Assembly: GCA_032622095.1 (NCBI GenBank)
Contig: CP136065.1
Location: 118,275,195-118,339,194, forward strand
Length of the DNA stretch: 64,000 nt
Reading direction: 5' to 3'
Origin: Siphonodentalium dalli
Taxonomy: Eukaryota; Mollusca; Scaphopoda; Gadilida; Siphonodentaliidae
Below are positions 36,170 through 47,600 of this stretch, in pieces; the first letter of the stretch is position 1, and every line of letters starts with the position of its first letter. The position numbers and the translations under genes were made by a program. The notes beneath the pieces are model-generated. The model ran no database searches. It saw only the letters and a program-made list of their open reading frames with translations, and was not told where the DNA came from.

Positions 36170-36720
36170 AGATTTCAACGTAATTTGATACCTATGGGTA
36201 TTTGTGTCCGGGAAGTGTTTTGAACGGGTCAAATCGTGACCCCGACCTGACCTTGACCTTTAAAACTGTCAATGCAAGGTCAATTTGGGTAAAACGGACA
36301 AATTTCGGCGAAATTTGATACTAGGGATACTTTGGTCAGAGGAGAGTTTTGAACGGGTCAAATCGTGACCTCGGCCTGACCTTGACCTTCAATATGGCCA
36401 ATCAAAGGTCAACTCGGATAAAACGGATAGATTTCGACGAAATTTGATACCTATGGGTACTTTTGTCGGGGGGGGGGTGTTTTGGACGGGTCAAATCATG
36501 ACTCTGACCTTACCTTGACCTTCAAAATTGTTAATTAAAGGTCAAGTTGGGTAAAACGGACGGATTTCGACGAAATTTGATACCTATGGGTAGTTTTCTA
36601 CGGGTGGGGGTGTTTTGGACTGGACAAATCATGACCCTGACCTGACCTTGACTTTCGAAATAGTCAATTGAAGGTCAAATCGCACCTTTCACCGGAAAGC
36701 AGATGTGAAACAGCCCGGGT
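36170..36720 (+). repeat. AGGTCA-rich satellite, four ~121-bp units
   Basis: Tandem units share 'TTTGATACCTATGGGTA', 'ACGGGTCAAATCGTGACC' and 'CTGACCTTGACCTT'. The array ends in a minus-strand head with GGCCCGACTTCACCCGGGC at about 36710-36745. It is the best preserved array of the family also found at 1.6 and 18.9 kb. Confidence 0.85.
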
Positions 36721-36869
36721 GAAGTCGGGCCTATCAGCTTGTGTAATAAAGAAGACAGTTTGATGAAAGTAATGTATGCCACGAGAAACGGGAAAACTTG
36801 AAATATGGAAGTACGCAAATTTCCCGCATAAAATTTGAAAGCTAGTTTATAGAATAATTGTATTATTAT

Positions 36870-36945
36870 TTATATTTATGGCTAATAATACGATCTTGGT
36901 GGCGTTACCATTTCTGACTATGGTTTTCTTGTTGTAGATTGCTTA
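36870..36945 (+). repeat. Dispersed repeat shared with 63.08-63.16 kb
   Basis: About 75 bp ('TTTATGGCTAATAATACGAT', 'GCGTTACCATTTCTGACTAT') recur at 63085-63160 with a G-run insertion. The 63-kb locus continues into sequence that also matches 40.42-40.80 kb, so all three belong to one larger repeat. Confidence 0.7.
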
Positions 36946-37389
36946 CGGACAAACGTTTGCCTGTGAGCGATTAACAATATATTGAATCACGGCGGGCCAA
37001 AGTTACAAAAGAAATAACCAATCATAAGTTGAGAGGTGAACGCTTATCAGAGCTATCCAATCGGTTCACGGATTGCTAAGTTGATGACCACTTGTCTGCG
37101 CAAGTTAACAATTAAACGGTTCGTTTGTAGTGTGTGTATGTAAGTACAAGTCAGTGTAATACCGAGTACTACAAACATTTTGGTATCATTGTTTTTACAA
37201 ATTACAAATTTACAACCATTCAGTTTGTGAAAATAAAATATTATTTTGATGGTATAGCATTATATATATTGTGACCATCCTATTATTTCAAACTGATCCG
37301 CTACTCTTGTCATAACACATCGAGACAGTAACGTGTCTCCATTTTATCGGGAGGGGTGTATCGAAGCAGGGACGTGCTAATGGTCTCGG

Positions 37390-37680
37390 TTATAGGAGTG
37401 GTGCGGTAGAGTGCCAGTCGGTAGAATGACAGGTGCACTACACCGTTACATGCCGTCCAGCGCTGACGAAGCTGGTTCTAACCCCGTCATATGGAGGGTG
37501 ACCGGAATCGTGTATCTGGGCAAGTTTGTCAGTTGCTTTCCGGGGGTCGGTGGTTTCTACACGCAGTGGGACGATTTCTCGGTTAAATCGAGCCTCTGCG
37601 TGGTCTTTCCTCCACCCGTAAAATTGACAACGTCGTGTGTGGCATAGCGGCTAGAACGTCGATAAACCCTAATAAACCAA
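37390..37680 (+). mobile_element. tRNA-derived SINE of molluscan type
   Basis: The 5' part has a degenerate A box ('GCGGTAGAGTGCCAGTCGG') and B-box-like GGTTCTAACCCC. The body has 'GGTCTTTCCTCCACC', 'TAAAATTGACAACGTCGT' and 'GGCATAGCGGC', and the tail is 'AAACCAAACCAAACC'. This body and A-rich tail resemble SINEs widespread in molluscs (recalled pattern, not searched). It is the best clue to the taxon. Confidence 0.75.
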
Positions 37681-37802
37681 ACCAAACCAATAGGAGTGTC
37701 ATTTTATAATTTCAAACTGCTCCGATATCTTATAATACTATCTAGATAGGGACGTGGCTATATGGGCTCAGTTTGGCGACGGGGTGTCCATCCTATAATA
37801 AC

Positions 37803-38075
37803 AAAACTTAGTCAATATGACTAACATATGTTAGTCAAACGTTTTTCCTCAGGATGACTGACTTAGTTCAGCCAACATGACTGGGGCATAACATTAATCA
37901 AAATTACTAGGGTGATGTTAGTCATAACGACTAAGAAATGGGGACTTTTCTTAGTCAATTGGAAGGCGTAAATTAAAAGTTGCTGAATTATGTGCAAATA
38001 ATTCCAATAATTGACCAAAGTTACTCAAAACGTTTGTGACTAACACTAAGTTAGTCATATTTAGTCAATATGTCC
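37803..38075. mobile_element. Palindromic element rich in TTAGTCA
   Basis: Left end 'CTTAGTCAATATGACTAAC' and right end 'AGTCATATTTAGTCAATATG' are inverted repeats, with AAACGTTT at the inner side of each. TTAGTCA/TGACTAA recurs at least eight times. No ORF. The border sequences do not give a clear target duplication. Confidence 0.6.
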
Positions 38076-38099
38076 AATCCAAGAGGCGGGGGTGCACAA

Positions 38100-39440
38100 C
38101 TTACTGTTGTTACAGCTTGAAAATCAGAAGCCAACCGGGGTAAACAATTTTATAATTGTTTATAATTGAGGGGTGGGGATACAGTTGGATATCGACGTTT
38201 CGAAAAAAAAAGAGCATCTTACCACTCACTGCGTTTATGCTCTAGTCATTTATGAAAACTGTGCTTGCATCTTCGTATTCGTGTCCTTTACCGTGACCAA
38301 ATGCATTCGCGTCGACGATTGAAACTCAAAGGATAATCCGCAATGCATTCTTGAGCTAAAAATCATACTCACATTGGGAACACGCGTCATTTTTATCCAT
38401 TCTTGGATATATCATTGATTATGGTAAGTACATGTTACATGCTAATGTTGGCTATAATCCGCAAGTATCACTCACTATTTGTATTAATCACTAACTTTTG
38501 TCAGAGATGTTGTGACTCATACGATTTGGCGGCTACTCGCCCCATCCTATTCTGAACAGCTGTAATGTGCCAGGCATCGTGTTCCCAAGACCACTATCGC
38601 CATGTCCCTGTTTATGAGATTTCCATTGATAACACATTTTCATAAGGGGGCTACATCCCTGCGAATCAGATGGTTATATGCTCTGGTTTAAGGATGTGAA
38701 AATCGACACTTTATGTTTGACACCCTATATAGACATTCTAGACAAGTTCTTAACGTTGTAACTTTCAATAAATTGGGTAATTTCAGTAGTTACAAGGAAC
38801 ACATACTGCTACATCACATCCAAGCTGACACCCCATAAAGTTTGACAATTTCTAAATATAGGCCATTTCAATCCAAACTTTTGACCAAAGGAGGTAAATA
38901 TGCAAATGTTGGTCTAAAACAAAACATACCCCCTAATAAATTGTTGGAAAAAACAAAATAACAGAACAAGTTCAACCTATTGTTGTAAAATTTCCAATTC
39001 ATGTTGTTTCAGGTATCAAATTTCCAGCTGTTGAACGTGTTGATAAAATGTTTGGAGCGAGAAACATAACCCAACCCCCTTGTCGCGACGTCCCTGTGGG
39101 TTGTACTTGAAATTTCCAGCTGACAAAATATTTTCCCGAGGGGGTGAATCGACCCCTTGTCGCCACGTCCCTGCGTATCATAGATATATATATATATATA
39201 TATACCGTGTTAAGGGTGCGAAAACTGAAAAATTATGTTTCATAGTACTCGAACATTCTTTGTGATTGGAGATATTTGTAAATACAAAGAACACGTACTA
39301 TTTGTGATTTATGTTTGTAATCGTAGGTTCATAGTATTGGCGGAATGATAATTGTTATTTCTTACAAACAATTGTAGATTCTTACAAAGAAAAAGTTTCA
39401 TAGTATTGACCCCTGGTGTATACCAGTGTCCATCCGTATA
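38100..39440. other. Intron 1 sequence without a recognised gene
   Basis: Only a short (TA)n microsatellite (39185-39202) and weak dispersed repeats are visible. Sequence around 39300-39420 resembles part of 34.26-34.48 kb in inverted orientation. Confidence 0.4.
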
Positions 39441-39594
39441 CATGATTGTGAAAAAAAACAACCAGTCGTGAATACACTGCGAAAACAAATGTTCTTTTTT
39501 GAACGCTAAAATTGCAACAGATATTGAACGCGTTCATGTGTTCAATCTTAAACACGTGTGTTCAAATATGTTAACAATAGCGTTCAAATTGTCT

Positions 39595-40150
39595 TCAATT
39601 TCAATTTATTGGTATACTCGTCGTCGTTTTGAGATATAGAGTGTAACATATACAGTGTTAAATTTCAAAATATTTCTGAATTGTGCATGCGTGCAGTGCA
39701 CTATATGAATAAATATACGACAATATAATATGGGATATGAGGTCAGTAATCAGTGGGTTTGGGTCGGTTTTGGTAGTTTTTTGTTGTGCCTCAGGAGATC
39801 CTCGTTATTGATTGGGCTTTCTTAATAAATAGAGCAAGATTAGTAAGCGTTCGTTTGTTACCGATATTAAATAGGTCGGTTAGCTTCGATGTATTGGGTC
39901 TTTTATAGTAATATTTCTTTATATATCTTGATCTCAGCTCTTTCAAGTTTGGGCACATTAATATAAAATGAAATTCATCTCTGATTCCCTCTCCACATAA
40001 CGAGCATAATCTCTCGTTATATGGTGTGTTTTTGCAGGAACCAGTCTCCACCGGCAACAGGTGGTTTCTGGACCTGAGCCTCACTAATGGCATAACAATA
40101 ATGTTGTTGTCAATACCGAGGTGTATTCGGATCTTAACGCCATCGTTCAA
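39595..40150 (-). pseudogene. 5'-truncated LINE copy, C-terminal end
   Basis: The minus-strand frame encodes the C-terminal Cys-His knuckle (LCSLCGEGIRDEFHFILMCP, form CxxC-x8-H-x4-C) followed by 'RYIKKYYYKRPNTSKL'. This matches the end of the LINE at 19.7 kb. The 3' end is 'AATAAATTGAAATTGAA', a polyadenylation signal merged with a short tandem tail. Flanking DNA on both sides is rich in GTGTTCAA motifs, so the LINE landed in another repeat. Confidence 0.85.
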
Positions 40151-40419
40151 CTTATAACACTAGTGGTCAACACACCAGTGTTCAATAAACTTAACAATAT
40201 AGTGTTCAGCATTTGACATTAAATTAGCGTTCAAATGGGCAATAATGAAAACTATAGTGTTAAGCTTTTGGTAATAATTGTGATAACTGACGTTATCAGG
40301 AGGTAAATACTTGTGTTCAACGCAGGCATAAACTAGAATGGAATATATTTGATTACGTTAAATGTACCCCATATACCCTATTCATGACTGGAGCATCCTG
40401 AATTTAAGTACTCGTATAA

Positions 40420-40800
40420 TAAAAAGCTGAGTAATTGAACATAACCTGCTCATTATTACAAAACAAGTATTCATCTTTGAGAGGATATAACAACTTTTGA
40501 TTTCAGGAATAATTGCTATTACAAACTCATGTATATTGTCGGTGTGCTCTTCAATATTCTACTTGTTATTGGTAATTGGATAAAATTGCAGATGGAAATT
40601 TATATAATTAAAGCAGAGACTGCGTGGGTGACCATTTATTCATCAACTTGGGGTTAATCACCACGTTTTTAGAGAATTACCTGAATACAAATCTTCGTTG
40701 CATATTATACGGGTGATGTGGATAACCTGTGGGTATTTAATTTAAATAGTTTAATTAGCGAGTGTTGATGAGTGGTGTCCTGAGATTGCTCGTGCTTTTT
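40420..40800 (+). repeat. Dispersed repeat shared with 62.39-63.34 kb
   Basis: Shared blocks in order are 'GAGTAATTGAACATAACCTG' (with variants), 'GTCGGTGTGCTCTTC', 'TAGAGAATTACCTGA' and 'CTGTGGGTATT'. The 62-63 kb copy is interrupted by extra sequence. Non-coding. Confidence 0.65.
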
Positions 40801-41223
40801 TATGAATATTACATGATTAGCATTTCATCCGCATGGTCATTTAACACCTAATGTCTGCTTTATCGTGGTACATACTTTGGGGTGGGTACCTAATTGCCAT
40901 TTAAAAAAACTTTCGGTACAGACGTTTGTTTTCCTGTCCGATATCGGATATGAAAAATCTTCCGTTCCTGTGGTGTTGGGTGCCAAGAATTAAAATGCCA
41001 AAACATGCAACCTTGTATCTTTGAGTTCTTTCCTGAACCACACCCCACCTGAGTATTGCAGAAAATGAAATCTTTTCAGCCTTAATCTTTAATTGACTTT
41101 ACCCAGCCTTTCCAGGCAGTACTTCGGCGGTTACCATCAATTAACATGTGATCTGACATCTTACACATTTATACGTGTGGTATATCCTGTTCAAATTCAG
41201 AATTCGAGATATATATTTTGCAG

Positions 41224-41375
41224 GTGAATCCAAAGGGAGTGGCTGCCAGATGTGGTTTGAGGAAAGGGGATGGTATATCAAAAATAAACGACGTCGATGC
41301 GAGATACCTCCGACACGATGAAGCGAAAATGGAAATAATCAGAAGTGGAAACGATCTTCATTTCATTGTACAGAG
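41224..41375 (+). CDS. PDLIM/Zasp-like protein, coding exon 2 (C-terminal half of PDZ)
   Basis: The exon starts after TTTTGCAG and encodes VNPKGVAARCGLRKGDGISK, then IND..DARYLRHDEAKMEIIRSG, ending LHFIVQ plus two bases. This is the second half of a PDZ domain: the G-x-A-x-x-x-G-L-x-x-G-D turn, the I-x-x-I-N strand, the H-x-E-A helix and the final hydrophobic strand. Phase 0 at the start fits exon 1 and gives 'LYVQK|VNPKG' across the junction. It ends at AG|GTGAGG in phase 2, which fits exon 3. The helix residue at the family's His position is present (RHDEA). Splice sites are predicted by eye. Confidence 0.9.
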
Positions 41376-43100
41376 GTGAGGTTGGTTGTATTGATTCTGG
41401 TCTTTTAACATTAATTATTATGCACGTTCTCGATATTTATATATTTTTTACTGGCTTTTGTCATTCATATTCGTACGAAGAAAACAACCCGTTTTAACAG
41501 ATATGGCGTTAAGGGTCAGACGCACGTTTTGTCAAAATTTCCTGGTATTTCAAAATGTATTTTCTCTAAATATATCAGGAATATCTTTGTGAAATTTTGT
41601 ACAAGAGATTATTGTGGTACCATACATAAGAACCATTGGACATTTGGTTATTATAATCTCATTTACTTTACTTTTATGGCATGAAAAATCTTTTAAATTT
41701 CACTGTGTTCAGGTACCGAGAACTACTGTAAAACAATTTTTTTTCGAAAGTGCATTTCATATATACATGATATCATATCTGAAGATCATGAGAGGAGACT
41801 TAATTTTTCTTGAATCATGAAATTAAATGATTATTTTCATTCAGAAAGACAACTACCATAAATATTTTTTTTATTATTGAGAATTTTCATGCCATGCTTG
41901 TTGGTCATTGAAAAATTGGGCTCAGTTGAGTTCTGGGTCATGGGTTCATAACCAAGTTAAATCTGACCACCATATCTCTTAACACTGTGGCCTAATTTCT
42001 GTTGATTGCTCCCTGCTTGAGTGGACAGCACCACATTTGAACATTTGTTTTCATTGGGCTGGCATATTTGTGACTGCTTTATTCTTCATTATAATACATG
42101 GGGTATGATGCTATAATATGCAATTAAAAAGCTAACTCAACATTATGATACAAATGGAGCCTCCTCTCATGGAGTCAAGACAATAAGCTATTTGATGGTT
42201 GACATGTTGTTTGAAATTATAAATTTTTCTGGCAGTTCTCGGTACCTAAAGGGACAGAAACGAAACAAATATTTTCAACCTCTCAAATGTATTAAAATCC
42301 ATTATTGTTATTGTCTCTTTATAATTGCTCTGATTCTATATATAATGAAAATTATCATATGTAAAATTCAAGATTTTTCACCAGATAGATCCAGAGAAAT
42401 TCTTTGTTGAAAATCACTTGCCATTTCTGGCTGGATTTACTGTGATTTATGCAAAACGTGCGTCTCCCCCTTAAACAACGAGTGTGATCTAATAATATAT
42501 GAGTGTTGGACATCAATTGAGAGGCTGAGAGCTGCTTCTTGTATAATATAATGCTCTTATCGTGTTGCTGGTCGAAAGTGTGTAGATGTCGGGCATTTCA
42601 TTACTTAAATATATAGAGAAGTTAATAAACCTCAGACTGAGTTGTCGCCCATGTTGTTCTGTATCATTAACAACATCCGCTGTTGATTTTTTGGGAGGCT
42701 TCGAGTTTCTGTATTCCTCTCAATAGTTGCTTTAAGTAGGTGTCGGACTGAAAGTTAGGTGTCGGACTGAAAGTTTGAAAATGGGGTTTCCATCGTCTCT
42801 GGTAATATTCCCAGTACCTAGCTCTTTCACGTTTCAGTACGCGCGGGTTGACTATATAGGTGGACTAGGTCTGTCTGAATCCATTGTGTGGGTTCTTTGT
42901 GGAAGCTACTCTGCGTGCGTTGCCTTCATCAATTGTGTTGATGGTAGTGATTGATCAAATGTGTCGTAATCAAACTAGTTGAATCACTTTAGGTGCGAGC
43001 AACGATGTCCACCTAGCCCCTGTGTCTAAGTAAGCGCTATTCCATGTTTGAATTTGTTTTCATCTTCATGCTGTTATGTTCATTCATGCTAGCTGCATTT
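41376..43100. other. Intron 2, first part, no recognised gene
   Basis: No domain-bearing frame was found. A duplicated 'TAGGTGTCGGACTGAAAGTT' lies at about 42735-42775. The rest is AT-rich intronic sequence. Confidence 0.4.
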
Positions 43101-43126
43101 GGGATCATCCATATTTGGATCTGGGT

Positions 43127-44230
43127 TTACAACATGTTGCGGGACCTCGGTGGCTCGGTCGGTTGAATGTCGATGTCAGAAGTTGAAGGTTTTGTTTGAA
43201 TTGAATGGTTCCTGGTGGGTACATTTTCTGCTGAATTTTGAACAGATGATTCACTAGAAAGAGCTGTTGCCTGCATAGCTGAATTCGCGAGAAGTGGATG
43301 TTTAATTTGATTTGTCTGTTTAATTGGATTTGTCTGTTTGAGATCGTCCCTTGAATAATCAGTCAATGTCCGAATAGCAATGCACCCTGGAATGTCTTGT
43401 TGTGCCTTTTGATTTTGAATAGAATGTGAACGCGGAAGCTGTTATAGTTGTTGTCGATTCTTTCTCTTTTTTTGCCATTATAATGTCTCATCCGATGATT
43501 ATCTCTTCTGAGTGTAGAGCTGGATTTAGGATCTGAGGAATTTAACTGATGTGCAGGCTTATGCCGCGAAAGAGTTAATGTTGTTGTATTCTGCTGCACT
43601 TTCAATCCCCGTGTCAATTCTTTTCCCTGCAGATTCAAACTTCCTAGAAGGTTCTGTACAGTGTTCGCGCTGCCACTTGCCAAATTTGCCAATGGAAAAA
43701 ATAATTCACATTTGGCAAAAAATATTTTCATTTGGCAAGTAACTTTTTAATTCCTCAATAAAGTTGAATAATATCGGTCAATCAATACCATTAATTTTAG
43801 GAAACTATTACACCTCCATTAATCTCCGTTAATCTGGTAACATTATTATTGGTGGGTGTATGGATTAACAGTATTTAGTGTGGTGCATGGTGGCGGTGTT
43901 TACATAGCTAATCCTCTTGTGGTGTTCCCTTCTGATGTAGCAACTATTCTACCATTTTATTGTTCGGTGATTGGTTTATTGTTGTATGATAAACCACAAT
44001 AGAGATGCGAGTATAATTATTAGCTAACTGCTTTCCTATCGATATCAAACGTCGAGTGTTGAAATATAAAACTCAATCAAGGTTGCATAAAATGATACTT
44101 CAGGGATAACATTAGGAAAATTCTAATTGAATTTGGCAAAAATATTTTCATTTAGCAAATTATTTGGCAAAAGTAAATTTCGATCCAGCGCGGACCCTGG
44201 TTCTGTATATTGATCGGAATGACGTTGAAC
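43127..44230 (-). pseudogene. Unidentified minus-strand ORF remnants split by a hAT MITE
   Basis: Two adjacent frames (43127-43366 and 43363-43731) encode polar, Ser/Thr/Asn/Gln-rich peptides. Excluding the MITE, the upper frame reads on from an ATG near 44230 ('MFNVIPINIQNLLGSLN'). No domain is recognised. They could be an ORF1/gag-like part of a retroelement or an old gene fragment. Homology is needed to decide. Confidence 0.3.
43659..44199. mobile_element. hAT MITE with perfect 8-bp target duplication
   Basis: 541 bp with termini CAGTGTTCGCGCTG and the reverse complement of CAGGGTCCGCGCTG. GTTCTGTA flanks it exactly on both sides (43651-43658 and 44200-44207). An 8-bp duplication and CAG ends are diagnostic of hAT. 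The interior is rich in TTTGGCAA/TTGCCAAA motifs, placed as subterminal repeats. No transposase. Confidence 0.92.
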
Positions 44231-44299
44231 ATCTCGGACGCTAGCTAAAAAGAATCCTGCCCGGATTCTCCACCAAATATAACTGGCAAAATGTCTGTA

Positions 44300-45290
44300 G
44301 ATATGGTAGTCGGGATCTCGAGATGTCCAATGTCATTAAACGAACAAGTCCTATGCAGGGAAATTTTATTTACAATGATCAGATAATCCAAGATGACCAC
44401 AACATATAACAGCAACATGTATCCCCCCCCCCCACCACCAACCCAACCCCTTCATTATATTTCTGATTTATATTTCTGATTGATAATATCATGTTAACAC
44501 ATGTGTCAATATACTTTGTGAACGCATTGCTATATATTTTTGTATCTTCAAGTTAATATGTAAATAAAGATATTAAAAAAACAAAACATGTATCCCTTTT
44601 AACGTTATAGCTTGGTGTGTCCATTGGTAATCCCCATGACGTGAAACAATATAGGGACTATAGGTTAGATAAAATGTTCTTACTTTTGTAAGTTAGAGAC
44701 GAAGGATTGTATATACAATTGGATGTGAGAAATGCCAAGCTGATTTGACCAATGAGTAAAGTGTGACAAGTAAGACATGTCAATGGAAATATAAAGCTTT
44801 GACTGATTGATAACGACAATTAAGATTAATGAACTAGATAAGCCAAGAGGAAAAACAATAAAAAGCTACCAACATAATTAACCGGTTTGATTAAATTAAT
44901 ATAACAGTTAAACACTAATGAATTATGAATAAATACATGCTTTCACCCGCGCCCATGCCTATGGGAGGATGGGTGGCACCGAAATCGGAAACACTACTTA
45001 ACACTACAAACCTTCCGAAAACACACTACGCAACCCAGTCAGTTGCGTCCTCAGTCCGCGATCGTAATACCCAACCAGGTCAACGGGTTCTGACACTCAC
45101 ACAGGAGTGAAAGACACTGCACCCTCTTCCTAGCTTTGAGCCCGTAGTACAAGCTCAGAATACAACAGCCTAATGCAACTGGAATCCACGCAAGCACAAC
45201 ATAGGACACTAAATTACAACCATTGAACCATTCATAACTCAAAATAATATATACACCAACACACAAAACTCATAAAAGAAAACAAGGTAA
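44300..45290. other. Intron 2, no recognised gene
   Basis: Contains a C-run (about 44424) and AT-rich sequence with a short A-run near 44575. No supported coding or RNA gene is seen. Confidence 0.4.
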
Positions 45291-45594
45291 GTCTTCGGTT
45301 ACGTAGCGTTTTTCCGAAGACCCATAACTCCGAAGGTCCGATTCTCCGAAGGTCAGATTCTCCGACGCCCCAATTCTCCGAAAGCCCATAACTCCGAAGT
45401 CCCGATTCTCCGAAATCCCATAACTCCGAAGACCCATAACTCCGAAAGCCCATAACTCCGAAGGCCTATAACTGCGAACGCCCATAACTCCGAAGTTCTA
45501 TAACTCCGAAGGGCCGATTCTCCGAAGGTCCGATTCTCCGAAGGTCCGATTCTCCGAAGATCATGTGTTATCGCTTATTAAATAGTGTACAGTC

Positions 45595-45883
45595 CAGTGG
45601 CGGGGTTAATGGGGCCATATGGAAGACCGCCCCCAAAAAACGTGTCAAATGTCATGTAAACGTCAGGAAATCCCTCCTAGGCATTCAAATATTCACAGTG
45701 TTCCTGCCCAGGGGAGCCCCCCGGACAAACGATTGGGGGCGACCCCCTCCCATGTATGCGCTCCCCAAATCAGGCCTTCGTGATATGCTTTCGGCATATC
45801 ATATGCATGATATATCCCCCACATATCCCCCACATATGCTAATTAATGTGCACCTATAAATTGGAACCCTGGCTCCGCCACTG
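45595..45883. mobile_element. Non-coding unit with CAGTGGCGG termini, 1
   Basis: Starts CAGTGGCGGGGTTAA and ends as the reverse complement of CAGTGGCGGAGCCAGG. Such ends are common in hAT-type MITEs. It sits in the loop of the fold-back element. The flanks do not match as a target duplication. Confidence 0.6.
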
Positions 45884-46034
45884 GTGTGCACCGGGTATAT
45901 TATAACGAAACGCTGCAAGAATGTCAGAGTAGCCTAACATGCACAGGGGCGACAAGTTCTTCCCCGTTCACCCCTGTACATTTTACTCTGGCATCTCATG
46001 GGCCAACGTAACGTTATAGTATCTGGTGTATAGT

Positions 46035-46225
46035 CAGTGGCGGGCCAGGATTCCCATTTAGGTGGGGGCAGTAGGAAAAGTTTGAATATTTTGATGCCCC
46101 ATGAACGATTTCCGGGCGTTTACATGACATTGGACATGTTTTGGTAGGGGCCCATATTGTCTGAAATAGCAAGTAGAGGTTTAATGGGACAGTGGGTATT
46201 TTGGGACCCCTTGGCTTCGCCACTG
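46035..46225. mobile_element. Non-coding unit with CAGTGGCGG termini, 2
   Basis: Starts CAGTGGCGGGCCAGG and ends as the reverse complement of CAGTGGCGAAGCCAAGG. It resembles the unit at 45595 in reverse layout and shares 'GTTTACATGACAT'/'ATGTCATGTAAAC' with it. Thus the two units extend the inverted symmetry of the host fold-back element. Confidence 0.6.
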
Positions 46226-47279
46226 GACTGTACACTATTTAGTAAACGATATAATACCCCGATAAAACAAAATCTTCGGAGAATCGGACCTTCGGAGAAT
46301 CGGACCTTCGGAGTTATGGGCCGTCGGAGAATCGGGCCTTCGGAGTTATAGGTCTTCGGAGAATCGGCCCTTCGGAGTTATAGGTCTTCGGAGTTATAGG
46401 TCTACGGAGAATCGGCCCTTCGGAGTTATGGGCTTTCGGAGAATCGGATCTTCGGAGTTATGGGCCGTCGGAGAATCGGGTCTTCGGAGTTATGGGCCGT
46501 CGGAGAATCGGGTCTTCGGAGTTGTGGGCCGTCGGAGAATCGGGTCTTCGGAGTTGTGGGCCTTCGTAGTAATGGGTCTTCGGAAAACCGGTCTGACACC
46601 AAGTCTTCATCGCCGGTCCAGGTTCTGAATGGGGGAGGCTTTGCTTCCTGCTGTGGTGGCATCCACCACATGCACAGTAGGCAAACACTTACTGTGCATG
46701 GGCAGACAGTAATCTACTTACAAACTCATAAACCCTTCAAACGCTCTTCATCGGAATTACAGCATCCAAAAGTGGGTTGTAGGAGAGGGCTGACAGCCCT
46801 TTCAAATCTTCCCGGATATCATCCCAAACTCCAAACTTGTCCTTCAAACTGTTTGTGAAAATTACTGGAGGCAGCTATTTAATTATGAACGTGGAATGGC
46901 CAAAATTTAGAAACATTAATTCACAAAACACACACTAAATTGAGCAACAGTTCTAAGTTCTAATATGGCGAATATGGCCCGGTGATAATAGTTCTGATTA
47001 GTTAGAAATTCGTGAAGTTCTTTATAAGTCGGTCATTCCTTCGGGATTCCTCGATAACTATTGTGCACCCGTCTTGACAGATTGTATGGAATGTTTCTTT
47101 TGGTGTGTGAGCCTGTGAGGGGTGGCACTAGCTGAGATATATCTAGGTATTTGTTGGTGTTGTTTAGTTTGCAGAACATAATTGTCTCGGTGTTGCTATT
47201 TCCTCCTCTCATAACGTTGACACACAGGAAAGAAAGCGACTGACTGTATTTTACCTTTGTCAACTGAAGGGTTAATGAC

Positions 47280-47600
47280 CCCTGTTATGTTATTCTTTCA
47301 CATTCCCAAAGCAACCAAAATTCTTTGAAAAGTCACTTCTTTAACTGATTTTTTTGTGAAGTATTATACCGTATGTAAATTATACATTTTAGGTATCGGA
47401 AGTAGCTGGGGAATGACGCATTTCATTTCTCCAATTAAGTTAAGAAGAGAAATAAAAAAATAAAGCCATTATACTCCACAAGTTCTGAACAGCAGAAACT
47501 GATCTAGAATATATTAGTGAAAAATAGTCAAAATTTTCCGCTTTAGGTGGCCTTTTTGGTGTCCATCTTGGACGGGAAGTCCAGTGTATTAATAACACTC
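47280..47600. repeat. Solitary fold-back-arm relative
   Basis: Matches the reverse complement of part of 25.1-25.4 kb (for example 'GCAGAAACTGATCTAGAATA' and 'AGTGAAAAATAGTCA'), but here it is a single arm with no minisatellite. It shows the arm sequence is dispersed, not unique to the 21-25 kb insertion. Confidence 0.6.

Larger units (their letters stand above)
45307..46590. mobile_element. Fold-back element with 18-bp repeat arms
   Basis: The left arm (45307-45565) is about 14 units of an 18-bp repeat such as 'CCGAAGGTCCGATTCT' and 'CCGAAGACCCATAACT'. The right arm (46265-46590) has the reverse complement units. Arms continue inward as single-copy inverted sequence (AAATAGTGTACAGTCCAGTG). 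The outer ends CGTTTTTCCGAAGACCCAT / ATGGGTCTTCGGAAAACCG match. No target duplication or transposase was found. It lies in intron 2. Confidence 0.8.
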
